DNA of 64,000 bases from positions 372,001-436,000 of the forward strand of contig JBAIAA010000020.1 of the NCBI GenBank assembly GCA_037893245.1, in the 5' to 3' direction. The DNA is from Crossaster papposus (Eukaryota; Echinodermata; Asteroidea; Velatida; Solasteridae). Below are positions 1-9,234 of the stretch, piece after piece. Position 1 is the stretch's first letter. Every line of letters starts with the position of its first letter. The position numbers were made by a program, and so were the translations under genes. The notes under the pieces were generated by a model. It was not told where the DNA came from and did not search any database. It saw only the letters and a list, made by a program, of their open reading frames with translations.

Positions 1-19
1 CCGTTTTCAATGGGACTTG

Positions 20-59
20 AATTAGGCAGGTGCACCCTATAGGGTGCACCACCCTAATT
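20..59. repeat. 40-bp interrupted dyad with 22-bp perfect palindrome core
   Basis: Positions 29-50 equal their own reverse complement (22 bp, centre between 39 and 40, with GGTGCACC at each end around a CTATAG core). Outside this, after a 2-by-2 mismatch at 27-28 and 51-52, AATTAGG (20-26) pairs with CCTAATT (53-59). In all, 36 of 40 bases are paired. It recurs at the same place in essentially every monomer. Exceptions seen: the copy with a junction at 51,540, where it is deleted, and a substitution at 62,682. At 34,071 an A to T change adds a pair. It could extrude as a cruciform or bind a dimeric protein; neither is shown. Confidence 0.95.
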
Positions 60-84
60 GTAAGGAGAATTTCTACGCGAGCTC

Positions 85-92
85 ATTTGCAT
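85..92. promoter_or_regulatory. Conserved octamer ATTTGCAT (possible POU-type site)
   Basis: ATTTGCAT, whose reverse complement is ATGCAAAT, matches the classical animal octamer bound by POU-domain factors. It is kept in both A and B front halves even though the next base (93) and position 79 before it differ between them. An 8-bp match is expected often by chance, and if the host is a plant the animal reading does not apply. Treat it as a conserved motif without known function. Confidence 0.15.
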
Positions 93-246
93 GAAATGTG
101 CCCCCACAATTTCTTTTGAAAACGGATGCCGTTTGGTGAAAGAAATGGTGGGATTGTGTAAATATAGCATAGGATCAACTCCCTGGTTTTTGAGCTTCAA
201 TCTGAGGGCAGACTTGACAAAATTACGGTTGAAAAATGGGTCCTAA
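91..246 (+). other. 51-residue plus-strand open frame in A-front monomers, coding doubtful
   Basis: From ATG at 91-93 (overlapping the octamer) to TAA at 244-246 the plus strand is open for 51 codons. The frame is open upstream to codon 64-66, after a TAA at 61-63. I recognise no domain. In B-front copies the ATG becomes ATT and T at 79 gives an in-frame TAG upstream, so the frame is specific to A fronts. It overlaps the next plus-strand frame (168-428). Composition looks protein-like, but the length is not exceptional for 41% GC DNA. Confidence 0.3.
103..152. repeat. 50-bp imperfect foldback with nested hairpin
   Basis: Positions 103-116 pair with 139-152 (14 bp, with one A/G mismatch at 108/147). 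Nested inside, AAACGG (120-125) pairs with CCGTTT (129-134) around an ATG loop. The two stems share nearly the same centre (127.5 and 127) and are separated by a 3-base and a 4-base internal loop, so they form one long hairpin. It is conserved in both A and B front halves. A few copies break the inner stem, for example near 1,578 and near 13,246/18,106. Confidence 0.85.
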
Positions 247-268
247 TTGCCCTAGAACGTGGAGGGAT

Positions 269-285
269 GCCATTTGTAAAATGGC
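269..285. repeat. 17-bp hairpin
   Basis: GCCATTT (269-275) is the exact reverse complement of AAATGGC (279-285), with a GTA loop. It is present in nearly every monomer. One copy has T for A in the loop-proximal part near 35,270 (TTTGTTAAATGG). It is short, so the feature is certain as a sequence but its significance is unclear. Confidence 0.8.
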
Positions 286-341
286 TGCTTGCAGGCTCGG
301 GAAGTATCACTTTTCGGGAGGTGAGTTTCTTTTGGTGTGAA

Positions 342-351
342 TATAAAAAAA
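342..351 (+). promoter_or_regulatory. TATAAAA-like A-rich tract, A-rear monomers only
   Basis: A-rear copies read TATAAAAAAA here; B-rear copies read TATTAAAAAA because of T at 345. The A form matches a TATA-box consensus, which raises the possibility that only A-rear copies are transcribed from this strand. An AT-rich stretch in a satellite can match by chance, and no downstream initiator or gene is evident. The tract is also where the 1-bp insertion in the copy at 62,160 occurs. Confidence 0.12.
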
Positions 352-972
352 TGTAATTGGCTAACCTACTACAAATTGAAAAGAAATGGAAAGATAAAGA
401 CCAAGACAATAATCTGATTGTTGTTTGAGAAACCCCAGTGATGTCGGTGTGCAAGAAACTTGGTCGTGAACATTGTTGATTTTACACCGTTTTCAATGGG
501 ACTTGAATTAGGCAGGTGCACCCTATAGGGTGCACCACCCTAATTGTAAGGAGAATTTCTACGCGAGCTCATTTGCATGAAATGTGCCCCCACAATTTCT
601 TTTGAAAACGGATGCCGTTTGGTGAAAGAAATGGTGGGATTGTGTAAATATAGCATAGGATCAACTCCCTGGTTTTTGAGCTTCAATCTGAGGGCAGACT
701 TGACAAAATTACGGTTGAAAAATGGGTCCTAATTGCCCTAGAACGTGGAGGGATGCCATTTGTAAAATGGCTGCTTGCAGGCTCGGGAAGTATCACTTTT
801 CGGGAGGTGAGTTTCTTTTGGTGTGAATATAAAAAAATGTAATTGGCTAACCTACTACAAATTGAAAAGAAATGGAAAGATAAAGACCAAGACAATAATC
901 TGATTGTTGTTTGAGAAACCCCAGTGATGTCGGTGTGCAAGAAACTTGGTCGTGAACATTGTTGATTTTACA

Positions 973-1458
973 CCGTTTTCAATGGGACTTGAATTAGGCA
1001 GGTGCACCCTATAGGGTGCACCACCCTAATTGTAAGGAGAATTTCTACGCGAGCTCATTTGCATGAAATGTGCCCCCACAATTTCTTTTGAAAACGGATG
1101 CCGTTTGGTGAAAGAAATGGTGGGATTGTGTAAATATAGCATAGGATCAACTCCCTGGTTTTTGAGCTTCAATCTGAGGGCAGACTTGACAAAATTACGG
1201 TTGAAAAATAGGTCCTAATTGCCCTAGAACGTGGAGGGATGCCATTTGTAAAATGGCTGCTTGCAGGCTCGGGAAGTATCACTTTTCGGGAGGTGAGTTT
1301 CTTTTGGTGTGAATATAAAAAAATGTAATTGGCTAACCTACTAAAAATTGAAAAGAAATGGAAAGATAAAGACCAAGACAATAATCTGATTGTTGTTTGA
1401 GAAACCCCAGTGATGTCGGTGTGCAAGAAACTTGGTCGTGAACATTGTTGATTTTACA
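973..1458 (+). repeat. Monomer type A2 (A at 238, A at 372)
   Basis: Same as the reference monomer except mainly at two sites: G to A at 238 and C to A at 372. These two changes usually travel together, and A2 copies recur next to A1 copies (for example 4,375, 5,833, 29,161 and 30,619). Copies carrying only one of the changes exist too: 19,927, 56,342 and 58,286 have A at 238 with C at 372. Recombination or gene conversion has therefore separated the pair. The change at 238 puts a TAG stop into the plus-strand decayed frame and changes His to Tyr in the minus-strand frame. Confidence 0.9.
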
Positions 1459-1944
1459 CCGTTTTCAATGGGACTTGAATTAGGCAGGTGCACCCTATAG
1501 GGTGCACCACCCTAATTGTAAGGAGAATTTCTACGCGAGCTCATTTGCATGAAATGTGCCCCCACAATTTCTTTTGAAAAAGGATGCCGTTTGGTGAAAG
1601 AAATGGTGGGATTGTGTAAATATAGCATAGGATCAACTCCCTGGTTTTTGAGCTTCAATCTGAGGGCAGACTTGACAAAATTACGGTTGAAAAATGGGTC
1701 CTAATTGCCCTAGAACGTGGAGGGATGCCATTTGTAAAATGGCTGCTTGCAGGCTCGGGAAGTATCACTTTTCGGGAGGTGAGTTTCTTTTGGTGTGAAT
1801 ATAAAAAAATGTAATTGGCTAACCTACTACAAATCGAAAAGAAATGGAAAGATAAAGACCAAGACAATAATCTGATTGTTGTTTGAGAAACCCCAGTGAT
1901 GTCGGTGTGCAAGAAACTTGGTCGTGAACATTGTTGATTTTACA

Positions 1945-3888
1945 CCGTTTTCAATGGGACTTGAATTAGGCAGGTGCACCCTATAGGGTGCACCACCCTA
2001 ATTGTAAGGAGAATTTCTACGCGAGCTCATTTGCATGAAATGTGCCCCCACAATTTCTTTTGAAAACGGATGCCGTTTGGTGAAAGAAATGGTGGGATTG
2101 TGTAAATATAGCATTGGATCAACTCCCTGGTTTTTGAGCTTCAATCCGAGGGCAGACTTGACAAAATTACGGTTGAAAAATAGGTCCTAATTGCCCTAGA
2201 ACGTGGAGGGATGCCATTTGTAAAATGGCTGCTTGCAGGCTCGGGAAGTATCACTTTTCGGGAGGTGTGTTTCTTTCGGTGTGAATATTAAAAAATGTAA
2301 TTGGCTAACCTACTAAAAATTGAAAAGAAATGGAAAGATAAAGACCAAGACAATAATCTGATTGTTGTTTGAGAAACCCCAGTGATGTCGGTGTACAAGA
2401 AACTTGGTCGTGAACATTGTTGATTTTACAATGTTTTCAATGGGACTTGAATTAGGCAGGTGCACCCTATAGGGTGCACCACCCTAATTGTAAGGAGAAT
2501 TTCTACGCGAGCTCATTTGCATGAAATGTGCCCCCACAATTTCTTTTGAAAACGGATGCCGTTTGGTGAAAGAAATGGTGGGATTGTGTAAATATAGCAT
2601 TGGATCAACTCCCTGGTTTTTGAGCTTCAATCCGAGGGCAGACTTGACAAAATTACGGTTGAAAAATTGGTCCTAATTGCCCTAGAACGTGGAGGGATGC
2701 CATTTGTAAAATGGCTGCTTGCAGGCTCGGGAAGTATCACTTTTCGGGAGGTGTGTTTCTTTCGGTGTGAATATTAAAAAATGTAATTGGCTAACCTACT
2801 AAAAATTGAAAAGAAATGGAAAGATAAAGACCAAGACAATAATCTGATTGTTGTTTGAGAAACCCCAGTGATGTCGGTGTGCAAGAAACTTGGTCGTGAA
2901 CATTGTTGATTTTACACCGTTTTCAATGGGACTTGAATTAGGCAGGTGCACCCTATAGGGTGCACCACCCTAATTGTAAGGAGAATTTCTACGCTAGCTC
3001 ATTTGCATTAAAAGTGCCCCCACAATTTCTTTTGAAAACGGATGCCGTTTGGTGAAAGAAATGGTGGGATTGTGTAAATATAGCATAGGATCAACTCCCT
3101 GGTTTTTGAGCTTCAATCCGAGGGCAGACTTGACAAAATTACGGTTGAAAAATGGGTCCTAATTGCCCTAGAACGTGGAGGGATGCCATTTGTAAAATGG
3201 CTGCTTGCAGGCTCGGGAAGTATCACTTTTCGGGAGGTGTGTTTCTTTCGGTGTGAATATTAAAAAATGTAATTGGCTAACTTACTAAAAATTGAAAAGA
3301 AATAGAAAGATAAAGACCAAGACAATAATCTGATTGTTGTTTGAGAAACCCCAGTGATGTCGGTGTGCAAGAAACTTGGTCGTGAACATTGTTGATTTTA
3401 CACTCTTTTCAATGGGACTTGAATTAGGCAGGTGCACCCTATAGGGTGCACCACCCTAATTGTAAGGAACATTTCTACGCTAGCTCATTTGCATTAAAAG
3501 TGCCCCCACAATTTCTTTTGAAAACGGATGCCGTTTGGTGAAAGAAATGGTGGGATTGTGTAAATATAGCATTGGATCAACTCCCTGGTTTTTGAGCTTC
3601 AATCCGAGGGCAGACTTGACAAAATTACGGTTGAAAAATGGGTCCTAATTGCCCTAGAACGTGGAGGGATGCCATTTGTAAAATGGCTGCTTGCAGGCTC
3701 GAGAAGTATCACTTTTCGGGAGGTGTGTTTCTTTTGGTGTGAATATTAAAAAATGTAATTGGCTAACCTACTAAAAATTGAAAAGAAATGGAAAGATAAA
3801 GACCAAGACAATAATCTGATTGTTGTTTGAGAAACCCCAGTGATGTCGGTGTGCAAGAAACTTGGTCGTGAACATTGTTGATTTTACA
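1945..3888 (+). repeat. B-rear / mosaic block, four monomers
   Basis: All four copies have the B rear half with the minus-strand stop at 345. Front halves change from A (1,945 and 2,431) through an intermediate (2,917: GA at 67-68 but T at 79 and T at 93) to full B (3,403). The second copy begins ATG instead of CCG after TTTACA, and has T at 238. The copy at 3,403 has a private G to A at 3,702 that recurs at 10,020, linking this block to 9,235-10,206. Confidence 0.85.
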
Positions 3889-4374
3889 CTGTTTTCAATG
3901 GGACTTGAATTAGGCAGGTGCACCCTATAGGGTGCACCACCCTAATTGTAAGGAACATTTCTACGCTAGCTCATTTGCATTAAAAGTGCCCCCACAATTT
4001 CTTTTGAAAACGGATGCCGTTTGGTGAAAGAAATGGTGGGATTGTGTAAATATAGCATAGGATCAACTCCCTGGTTTTTGAGCTTCAATCTGAGGGCAGA
4101 CTTGACAAAATTACGGTTGAAAAATGGGTCCTAATTGCCCTAGAACGTGGAGGGATGCCATTTGTAAAATGGCTGCTTGCAGGCTCGGGAAGTATCACTT
4201 TTCGGGAGGTGAGTTTCTTTTGGTGTGAATATAAAAAAATGTAATTGGCTAACCTACTACAAATTGAAAAGAAATGGAAAGATAAAGACCAAGACAATAA
4301 TCTGATTGTTGTTTGAGAAACCCCAGTGATGTCGGTGTGCAAGAAACTTGGTCGTGAACATTGTTGATTTTACA
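3889..4374 (+). repeat. Mosaic monomer, front B / rear A
   Basis: The front half has every B marker (CTG start, AC at 67-68, T at 79, T at 93, A at 97) while the rear half has every A marker (A at 324, T at 333, A at 345, C at 372). The switch lies between positions 97 and 324. It sits exactly at the junction between the B-rich block 1,945-3,888 and the A-rich block that follows. Similar front B / rear A copies occur at 11,665, 14,095, 22,357, 42,284, 49,574 and 53,426. Confidence 0.9.
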
Positions 4375-7300
4375 CCGTTTTCAATGGGACTTGAATTAGG
4401 CAGGTGCACCCTATAGGGTGCACCACCCTAATTGTAAGGAGAATTTCTACGCGAGCTCATTTGCATGAAATGTGCCCCCACAATTTCTTTTGAAAACGGA
4501 TGCCGTTTGGTGAAAGAAATGGTGGGATTGTGTAAATATAGCATAGGATCAACTCCCTGGTTTTTGAGCTTCAATCTGAGGGCAGACTTGACAAAATTAC
4601 GGTTGAAAAATAGGTCCTAATTGCCCTAGAACGTGGAGGGATGCCATTTGTAAAATGGCTGCTTGCAGGCTCGGGAAGTATCACTTTTCGGGAGGTGAGT
4701 TTCTTTTGGTGTGAATATAAAAAAATGTAATTGGCTAACCTACTAAAAATTGAAAAGAAATGGAAAGATAAAGACCAAGACAATAATCTGATTGTTGTTT
4801 GAGAAACCCCAGTGATGTCGGTGTGCAAGAAACTTGGTCGTGAACATTGTTGATTTTACACCGTTTTCAATGGGACTTGAATTAGGCAGGTGCACCCTAT
4901 AGGGTGCACCACCCTAATTGTAAGGAGAATTTCTACGCGAGCTCATTTGCATGAAATGTGCCCCCACAATTTCTTTTGAAAACGGATGCCGTTTGGTGAA
5001 AGAAATGGTGGGATTGTGTAAATATAGCATAGGATCAACTCCCTGGTTTTTGAGCTTCAATCTGAGGGCAGACTTGACAAAATTACGGTTGAAAAATGGG
5101 TCCTAATTGCCCTAGAACGTGGAGGGATGCCATTTGTAAAATGGCTGCTTGCAGGCTCGGGAAGTATCACTTTTCGGGAGGTGAGTTTCTTTTGGTGTGA
5201 ATATAAAAAAATGTAATTGGCTAACCTACTACAAATTGAAAAGAAATGGAAAGATAAAGACCAAGACAATAATCTGATTGTTGTTTGAGAAACCCCAGTG
5301 ATGTCGGTGTGCAAGAAACTTGGTCGTGAACATTGTTGATTTTACACCGTTTTCAATGGGACTTGAATTAGGCAGGTGCACCCTATAGGGTGCACCACCC
5401 TAATTGTAAGGAGAATTTCTACGCGAGCTCATTTGCATGAAATGTGCCCCCACAATTTCTTTTGAAAACGGATGCCGTTTGGTGAAAGAAATGGTGGGAT
5501 TGTGTAAATATAGCATAGGATCAACTCCCTGGTTTTTGAGCTTCAATCTGAGGGCAGACTTGACAAAATTACGGTTGAAAAATGGGTCCTAATTGCCCTA
5601 GAACGTGGAGGGATGCCATTTGTAAAATGGCTGCTTGCAGGCTCGGGAAGTATCACTTTTCGGGAGGTGAGTTTCTTTTGGTGTGAATATAAAAAAATGT
5701 AATTGGCTAACCTACTACAAATTGAAAAGAAATGGAAAGATAAAGACCAAGACAATAATCTGATTGTTGTTTGAGAAACCCCAGTGATGTCGGTGTGCAA
5801 GAAACTTGGTCGTGAACATTGTTGATTTTACACCGTTTTCAATGGGACTTGAATTAGGCAGGTGCACCCTATAGGGTGCACCACCCTAATTGTAAGGAGA
5901 ATTTCTACGCGAGCTCATTTGCATGAAATGTGCCCCCACAATTTCTTTTGAAAACGGATGCCGTTTGGTGAAAGAAATGGTGGGATTGTGTAAATATAGC
6001 ATAGGATCAACTCCCTGGTTTTTGAGCTTCAATCTGAGGGCAGACTTGACAAAATTACGGTTGAAAAATAGGTCCTAATTGCCCTAGAACGTGGAGGGAT
6101 GCCATTTGTAAAATGGCTGCTTGCAGGCTCGGGAAGTATCACTTTTCGGGAGGTGAGTTTCTTTTGGTGTGAATATAAAAAAATGTAATTGGCTAACCTA
6201 CTAAAAATTGAAAAGAAATGGAAAGATAAAGACCAAGACAATAATCTGATTGTTGTTTGAGAAACCCCAGTGATGTCGGTGTGCAAGAAACTTGGTCGTG
6301 AACATTGTTGATTTTACACCGTTTTCAATGGGACTTGAATTAGGCAGGTGCACCCTATAGGGTGCACCACCCTAATTGTAAGGAGAATTTCTACGCGAGC
6401 TCATTTGCATGAAATGTGCCCCCACAATTTCTTTTGAAAACGGATGCCGTTTGGTGAAAGAAATGGTGGGATTGTGTAAATATAGCATAGGATCAACTCC
6501 CTGGTTTTTGAGCTTCAATCTGAGGGCAGACTTGACAAAATTACGGTTGAAAAATGGGTCCTAATTGCCCTAGAACGTGGAGGGATGCCATTTGTAAAAT
6601 GGCTGCTTGCAGGCTCGGGAAGTATCACTTTTCGGGAGGTGAGTTTCTTTTGGTGTGAATATAAAAAAATGTAATTGGCTAACCTACTACAAATCGAAAA
6701 GAAATGGAAAGATAAAGACCAAGACAATAATCTGATTGTTGTTTGAGAAACCCCAGTGATGTCGGTGTGCAAGAAACTTGGTCGTGAACATTGTTGATTT
6801 TACACCGTTTTCAATGGGACTTGAATTAGGCAGGTGCACCCTATAGGGTGCACCACCCTAATTGTAAGGAGAATTTCTACGCGAGCTCATTTGCATGAAA
6901 TGTGCCCCCACAATTTCTTTTGAAAACGGATGCCGTTTGGTGAAAGAAATGGTGGGATTGTGTAAATATAGCATAGGATCAACTCCCTGGTTTTTGAGCT
7001 TCAATCTGAGGGCAGACTTGACAAAATTACGGTTGAAAAATAGGTCCTAATTGCCCTAGAACGTGGAGGGATGCCATTTGTAAAATGGCTGCTTGCAGGC
7101 TCGGGAAGTATCACTTTTCGGGAGGTGAGTTTCTTTTGGTGTGAATATAAAAAAATGTAATTGGCTAACCTACTAAAAATTGAAAAGAAATGGAAAGATA
7201 AAGACCAAGACAATAATCTGATTGTTGTTTGAGAAACCCCAGTGATGTCGGTGTGCAAGAAACTTGGTCGTGAACATTGTTGATTTTACACCGTTTTCAA

Positions 7301-8748
7301 TGGGACTTGAATTAGGCAGGTGCACCCTATAGGGTGCACCACCCTAATTGTAAGGAGAATTTCTACGCGAGCTCATTTGCATGAAATGTGCCCCCACAAT
7401 TTCTTTTGAAAACGGATGCCGTTTGGTGAAAGAAATGGTGGGATTGTGTAAATATAGCATAGGATCAACTCCCTGGTTTTTGAGCTTCAATCTGAGGGCA
7501 GACTTGACAAAATTACGGTTGAAAAATAGGTCCTAATTGCCCTAGAACGTGGAGGGATGCCATTTGTAAAATGGCTGCTTGCAGGCTCGGGAAGTATCAC
7601 TTTTCGGGAGGTGAGTTTCTTTTGGTGTGAATATAAAAAAATGTAATTGGCTAACCTACTAAAAATTGAAAAGAAATGGAAAGATAAAGACCAAGACAAT
7701 AATCTGATTGTTGTTTGAGAAACCCCAGTGATGTCGGTGTGCAAGAAACTTGGTCGTGAACATTGTTGATTTTACACCGTTTTCAATGGGACTTGAATTA
7801 GGCAGGTGCACCCTATAGGGTGCACCACCCTAATTGTAAGGAGAATTTCTACGCGAGCTCATTTGCATGAAATGTGCCCCCACAATTTCTTTTGAAAACG
7901 GATGCCGTTTGGTGAAAGAAATGGTGGGATTGTGTAAATATAGCATAGGATCAACTCCCTGGTTTTTGAGCTTCAATCTGAGGGCAGACTTGACAAAATT
8001 ACGGTTGAAAAATGGGTCCTAATTGCCCTAGAACGTGGAGGGATGCCATTTGTAAAATGGCTGCTTGCAGGCTCGGGAAGTATCACTTTTCGGGAGGTGA
8101 GTTTCTTTTGGTGTGAATATAAAAAAATGTAATTGGCTAACCTACTACAAATCGAAAAGAAATGGAAAGATAAAGACCAAGACAATAATCTGATTGTTGT
8201 TTGAGAAACCCCAGTGATGTCGGTGTGCAAGAAACTTGGTCGTGAACATTGTTGATTTTACACCGTTTTCAATGGGACTTGAATTAGGCAGGTGCACCCT
8301 ATAGGGTGCACCACCCTAATTGTAAGGAGAATTTCTACGCGAGCTCATTTGCATGAAATGTGCCCCCACAATTTCTTTTGAAAACGGATGCCGTTTGGTG
8401 AAAGAAATGGTGGGATTGTGTAAATATAGCATAGGATCAACTCCCTGGTTTTTGAGCTTCAATCTGAGGGCAGACTTGACAAAATTACGGTTGAAAAATA
8501 GGTCCTAATTGCCCTAGAACGTGGAGGGATGCCATTTGTAAAATGGCTGCTTGCAGGCTCGGGAAGTATCACTTTTCGGGAGGTGAGTTTCTTTTGGTGT
8601 GAATATAAAAAAATGTAATTGGCTAACCTACTAAAAATTGAAAAGAAATGGAAAGATAAAGACCAAGACAATAATCTGATTGTTGTTTGAGAAACCCCAG
8701 TGATGTCGGTGTGCAAGAAACTTGGTCGTGAACATTGTTGATTTTACA
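3889..8748 (+). repeat. A-type block, ten monomers
   Basis: After a front B / rear A junction copy, the order is A2, A1, A1, A2, AAATCG-variant, A2, A2, AAATCG-variant, A2. The pair AAATCG-variant plus A2 occurs twice (6,319-7,290 and 7,777-8,748), separated by one extra A2. This is a signature of unequal exchange by one monomer. No B rear halves are present in this stretch. Confidence 0.85.
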
Positions 8749-9234
8749 CCGTTTTCAATGGGACTTGAATTAGGCAGGTGCACCCTATAGGGTGCACCAC
8801 CCTAATTGTAAGGAGAATTTCTACGCGAGCTCATTTGCATGAAATGTGCCCCCACAATTTCTTTTGAAAACGGATGCCGTTTGGTGAAAGAAATGGTGGG
8901 ATTGTGTAAATATAGCATTGGATCAACTCCCTGGTTTTTGAGCTTCAATCCGAGGGCAGACTTGACAAAATTACGGTTGAAAAATGGGTCCTAATTGCCC
9001 TAGAACGTGGAGGGATGCCATTTGTAAAATGGCTGCTTGCAGGCTCGGGAAGTATCACTTTTCGGGAGGTGTGTTTCTTTCGGTGTGAATATTAAAAAAT
9101 GTAATTGGCTAACCTACTAAAAATTGAAAAGAAATGGAAAGATAAAGACCAAGACAATAATCTGATTGTTGTTTGAGAAACCCCAGTGATGTCGGTGTAC
9201 AAGAAACTTGGTCGTGAACATTGTTGATTTTACA
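8749..9234 (+). repeat. Mosaic monomer, front A / rear B
   Basis: This is the reciprocal recombinant of the mosaic at 3,889. The front has CCG, GA at 67-68, G at 79, G at 93 and T at 97. The rear has T at 171, C at 203, T at 324, C at 333 and T at 345. It marks the switch from the A-rich block 3,889-8,748 to the B-rich block. Other copies of this form are at 1,945, 15,067, 33,535 and 34,507. Confidence 0.9.

Larger units (their letters stand above)
1..125. repeat. 10-bp inverted pair bounding the front domain
   Basis: Positions 1-10 are the exact reverse complement of positions 116-125 in copies that start CCG. The pair encloses the 40-bp dyad and the octamer. B copies starting CTG or CTC break one or two of the ten pairs without a compensating change at 124-125. 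There is no covariation, which argues against selection for this pairing. CCGTTT also recurs directly at 129-134. Confidence 0.7.
168..428 (+). pseudogene. Possible decayed exon: 62 plus 23 codons split by one stop
   Basis: After a TAG at 165-167 one frame is open for 62 codons (168-353), meets a single TAA at 354-356, then stays open for 23 more codons to a TGA at 426-428. The translated stretch around codons 14-51 (168 + 3n) looks like an ordinary soluble protein segment, with alternating charged and hydrophobic residues (for example RLDKITVEKW and GGMPFVKWLL). At 319-326 AGGTGAGT is a strong match to a 5' splice donor. CTAAC at 361-365 and its pyrimidine-poor surroundings are at most a weak branch-point match. 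A2 copies add a TAG at 237-239, and B-rear copies add a TAA at 345-347 and change the donor to GTGTGT. I saw no copy with an intact frame. I do not recognise a family. It may be a gene fragment captured at the origin of the satellite, or chance. Confidence 0.2.
197..454 (-). other. 85-residue open frame recurring in A-rear monomers, probably non-coding
   Basis: Reading the minus strand from an ATG at 452-454 to a TGA at 197-199 gives 85 residues. I recognise no domain in it. The same frame is full length in 91 monomers, truncated to 70 residues in the copy at 61,688, and frameshifted in the copy at 62,160. In 39 monomers T at 345 makes an early TAA. Seven common variant sites fall in the frame: 203 (silent), 238 (His/Tyr), 324 (Leu/His), 333 (Gln/Arg), 345 (Leu/stop), 372 (Cys/Phe) and 388 (His/Asn). 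Only one of seven is silent, so there is no sign of protein-level selection. The frame repeats because the unit repeats and 486 is a multiple of three. Automatic annotation of such arrays tends to create many false hypothetical genes from it. Confidence 0.85.
1..486 (+). repeat. Reference monomer, front A / rear A (type A1)
   Basis: This copy sets the coordinates for monomer positions used elsewhere. Front-half A markers: CCG at 1-3, GA at 67-68, G at 79, G at 93, T at 97. Rear-half A markers: A at 324, T at 333, A at 345, giving a run of seven A after TAT. Other states: A at 171, T at 203, G at 238, C at 372. The following copy (487-972) looks identical. A1 and its near variants are the commonest form in the A-rich blocks. 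It contains all the dyads, the minus-strand 85-residue frame and the plus-strand 51-residue frame described separately. Confidence 0.95.
1..1944 (+). repeat. A-type block, four monomers
   Basis: Order A1, A1, A2, then an A1 variant with TC at 376-377 reading AAATCG. The fourth copy also carries a private C to A change that breaks the inner stem of the 103-152 foldback (AAAAAGG near 1,578). The same order A1, A1, A2, AAATCG-variant is found ten monomers later at 4,861-6,804, so this block is probably one copy of a longer local duplication. Confidence 0.85.

Noticed and set aside
53-60. Telomere-like CCCTAA
   Set aside because: A single CCCTAA per monomer, part of the dyad arm; no tandem telomeric run.
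20-81. Helitron-like 3' end (hairpin followed by CTAG in B copies)
   Set aside because: CTAG at 78-81 lies about 19 bp after the dyad, further than is usual for Helitron ends. It is absent from A copies, and no TC 5' end or helicase is seen.
295-325. CENP-B box
   Set aside because: I looked for the core TTCG....A..CGGGA arrangement. TTTTCGGGAGG here lacks the required spacing and bases, and no other match was seen.
1-486. Terminator or attachment-site reading of the 22-bp palindrome
   Set aside because: There is no adjoining U-rich tract, gene end or recombinase gene, and the same palindrome recurs in every satellite unit.
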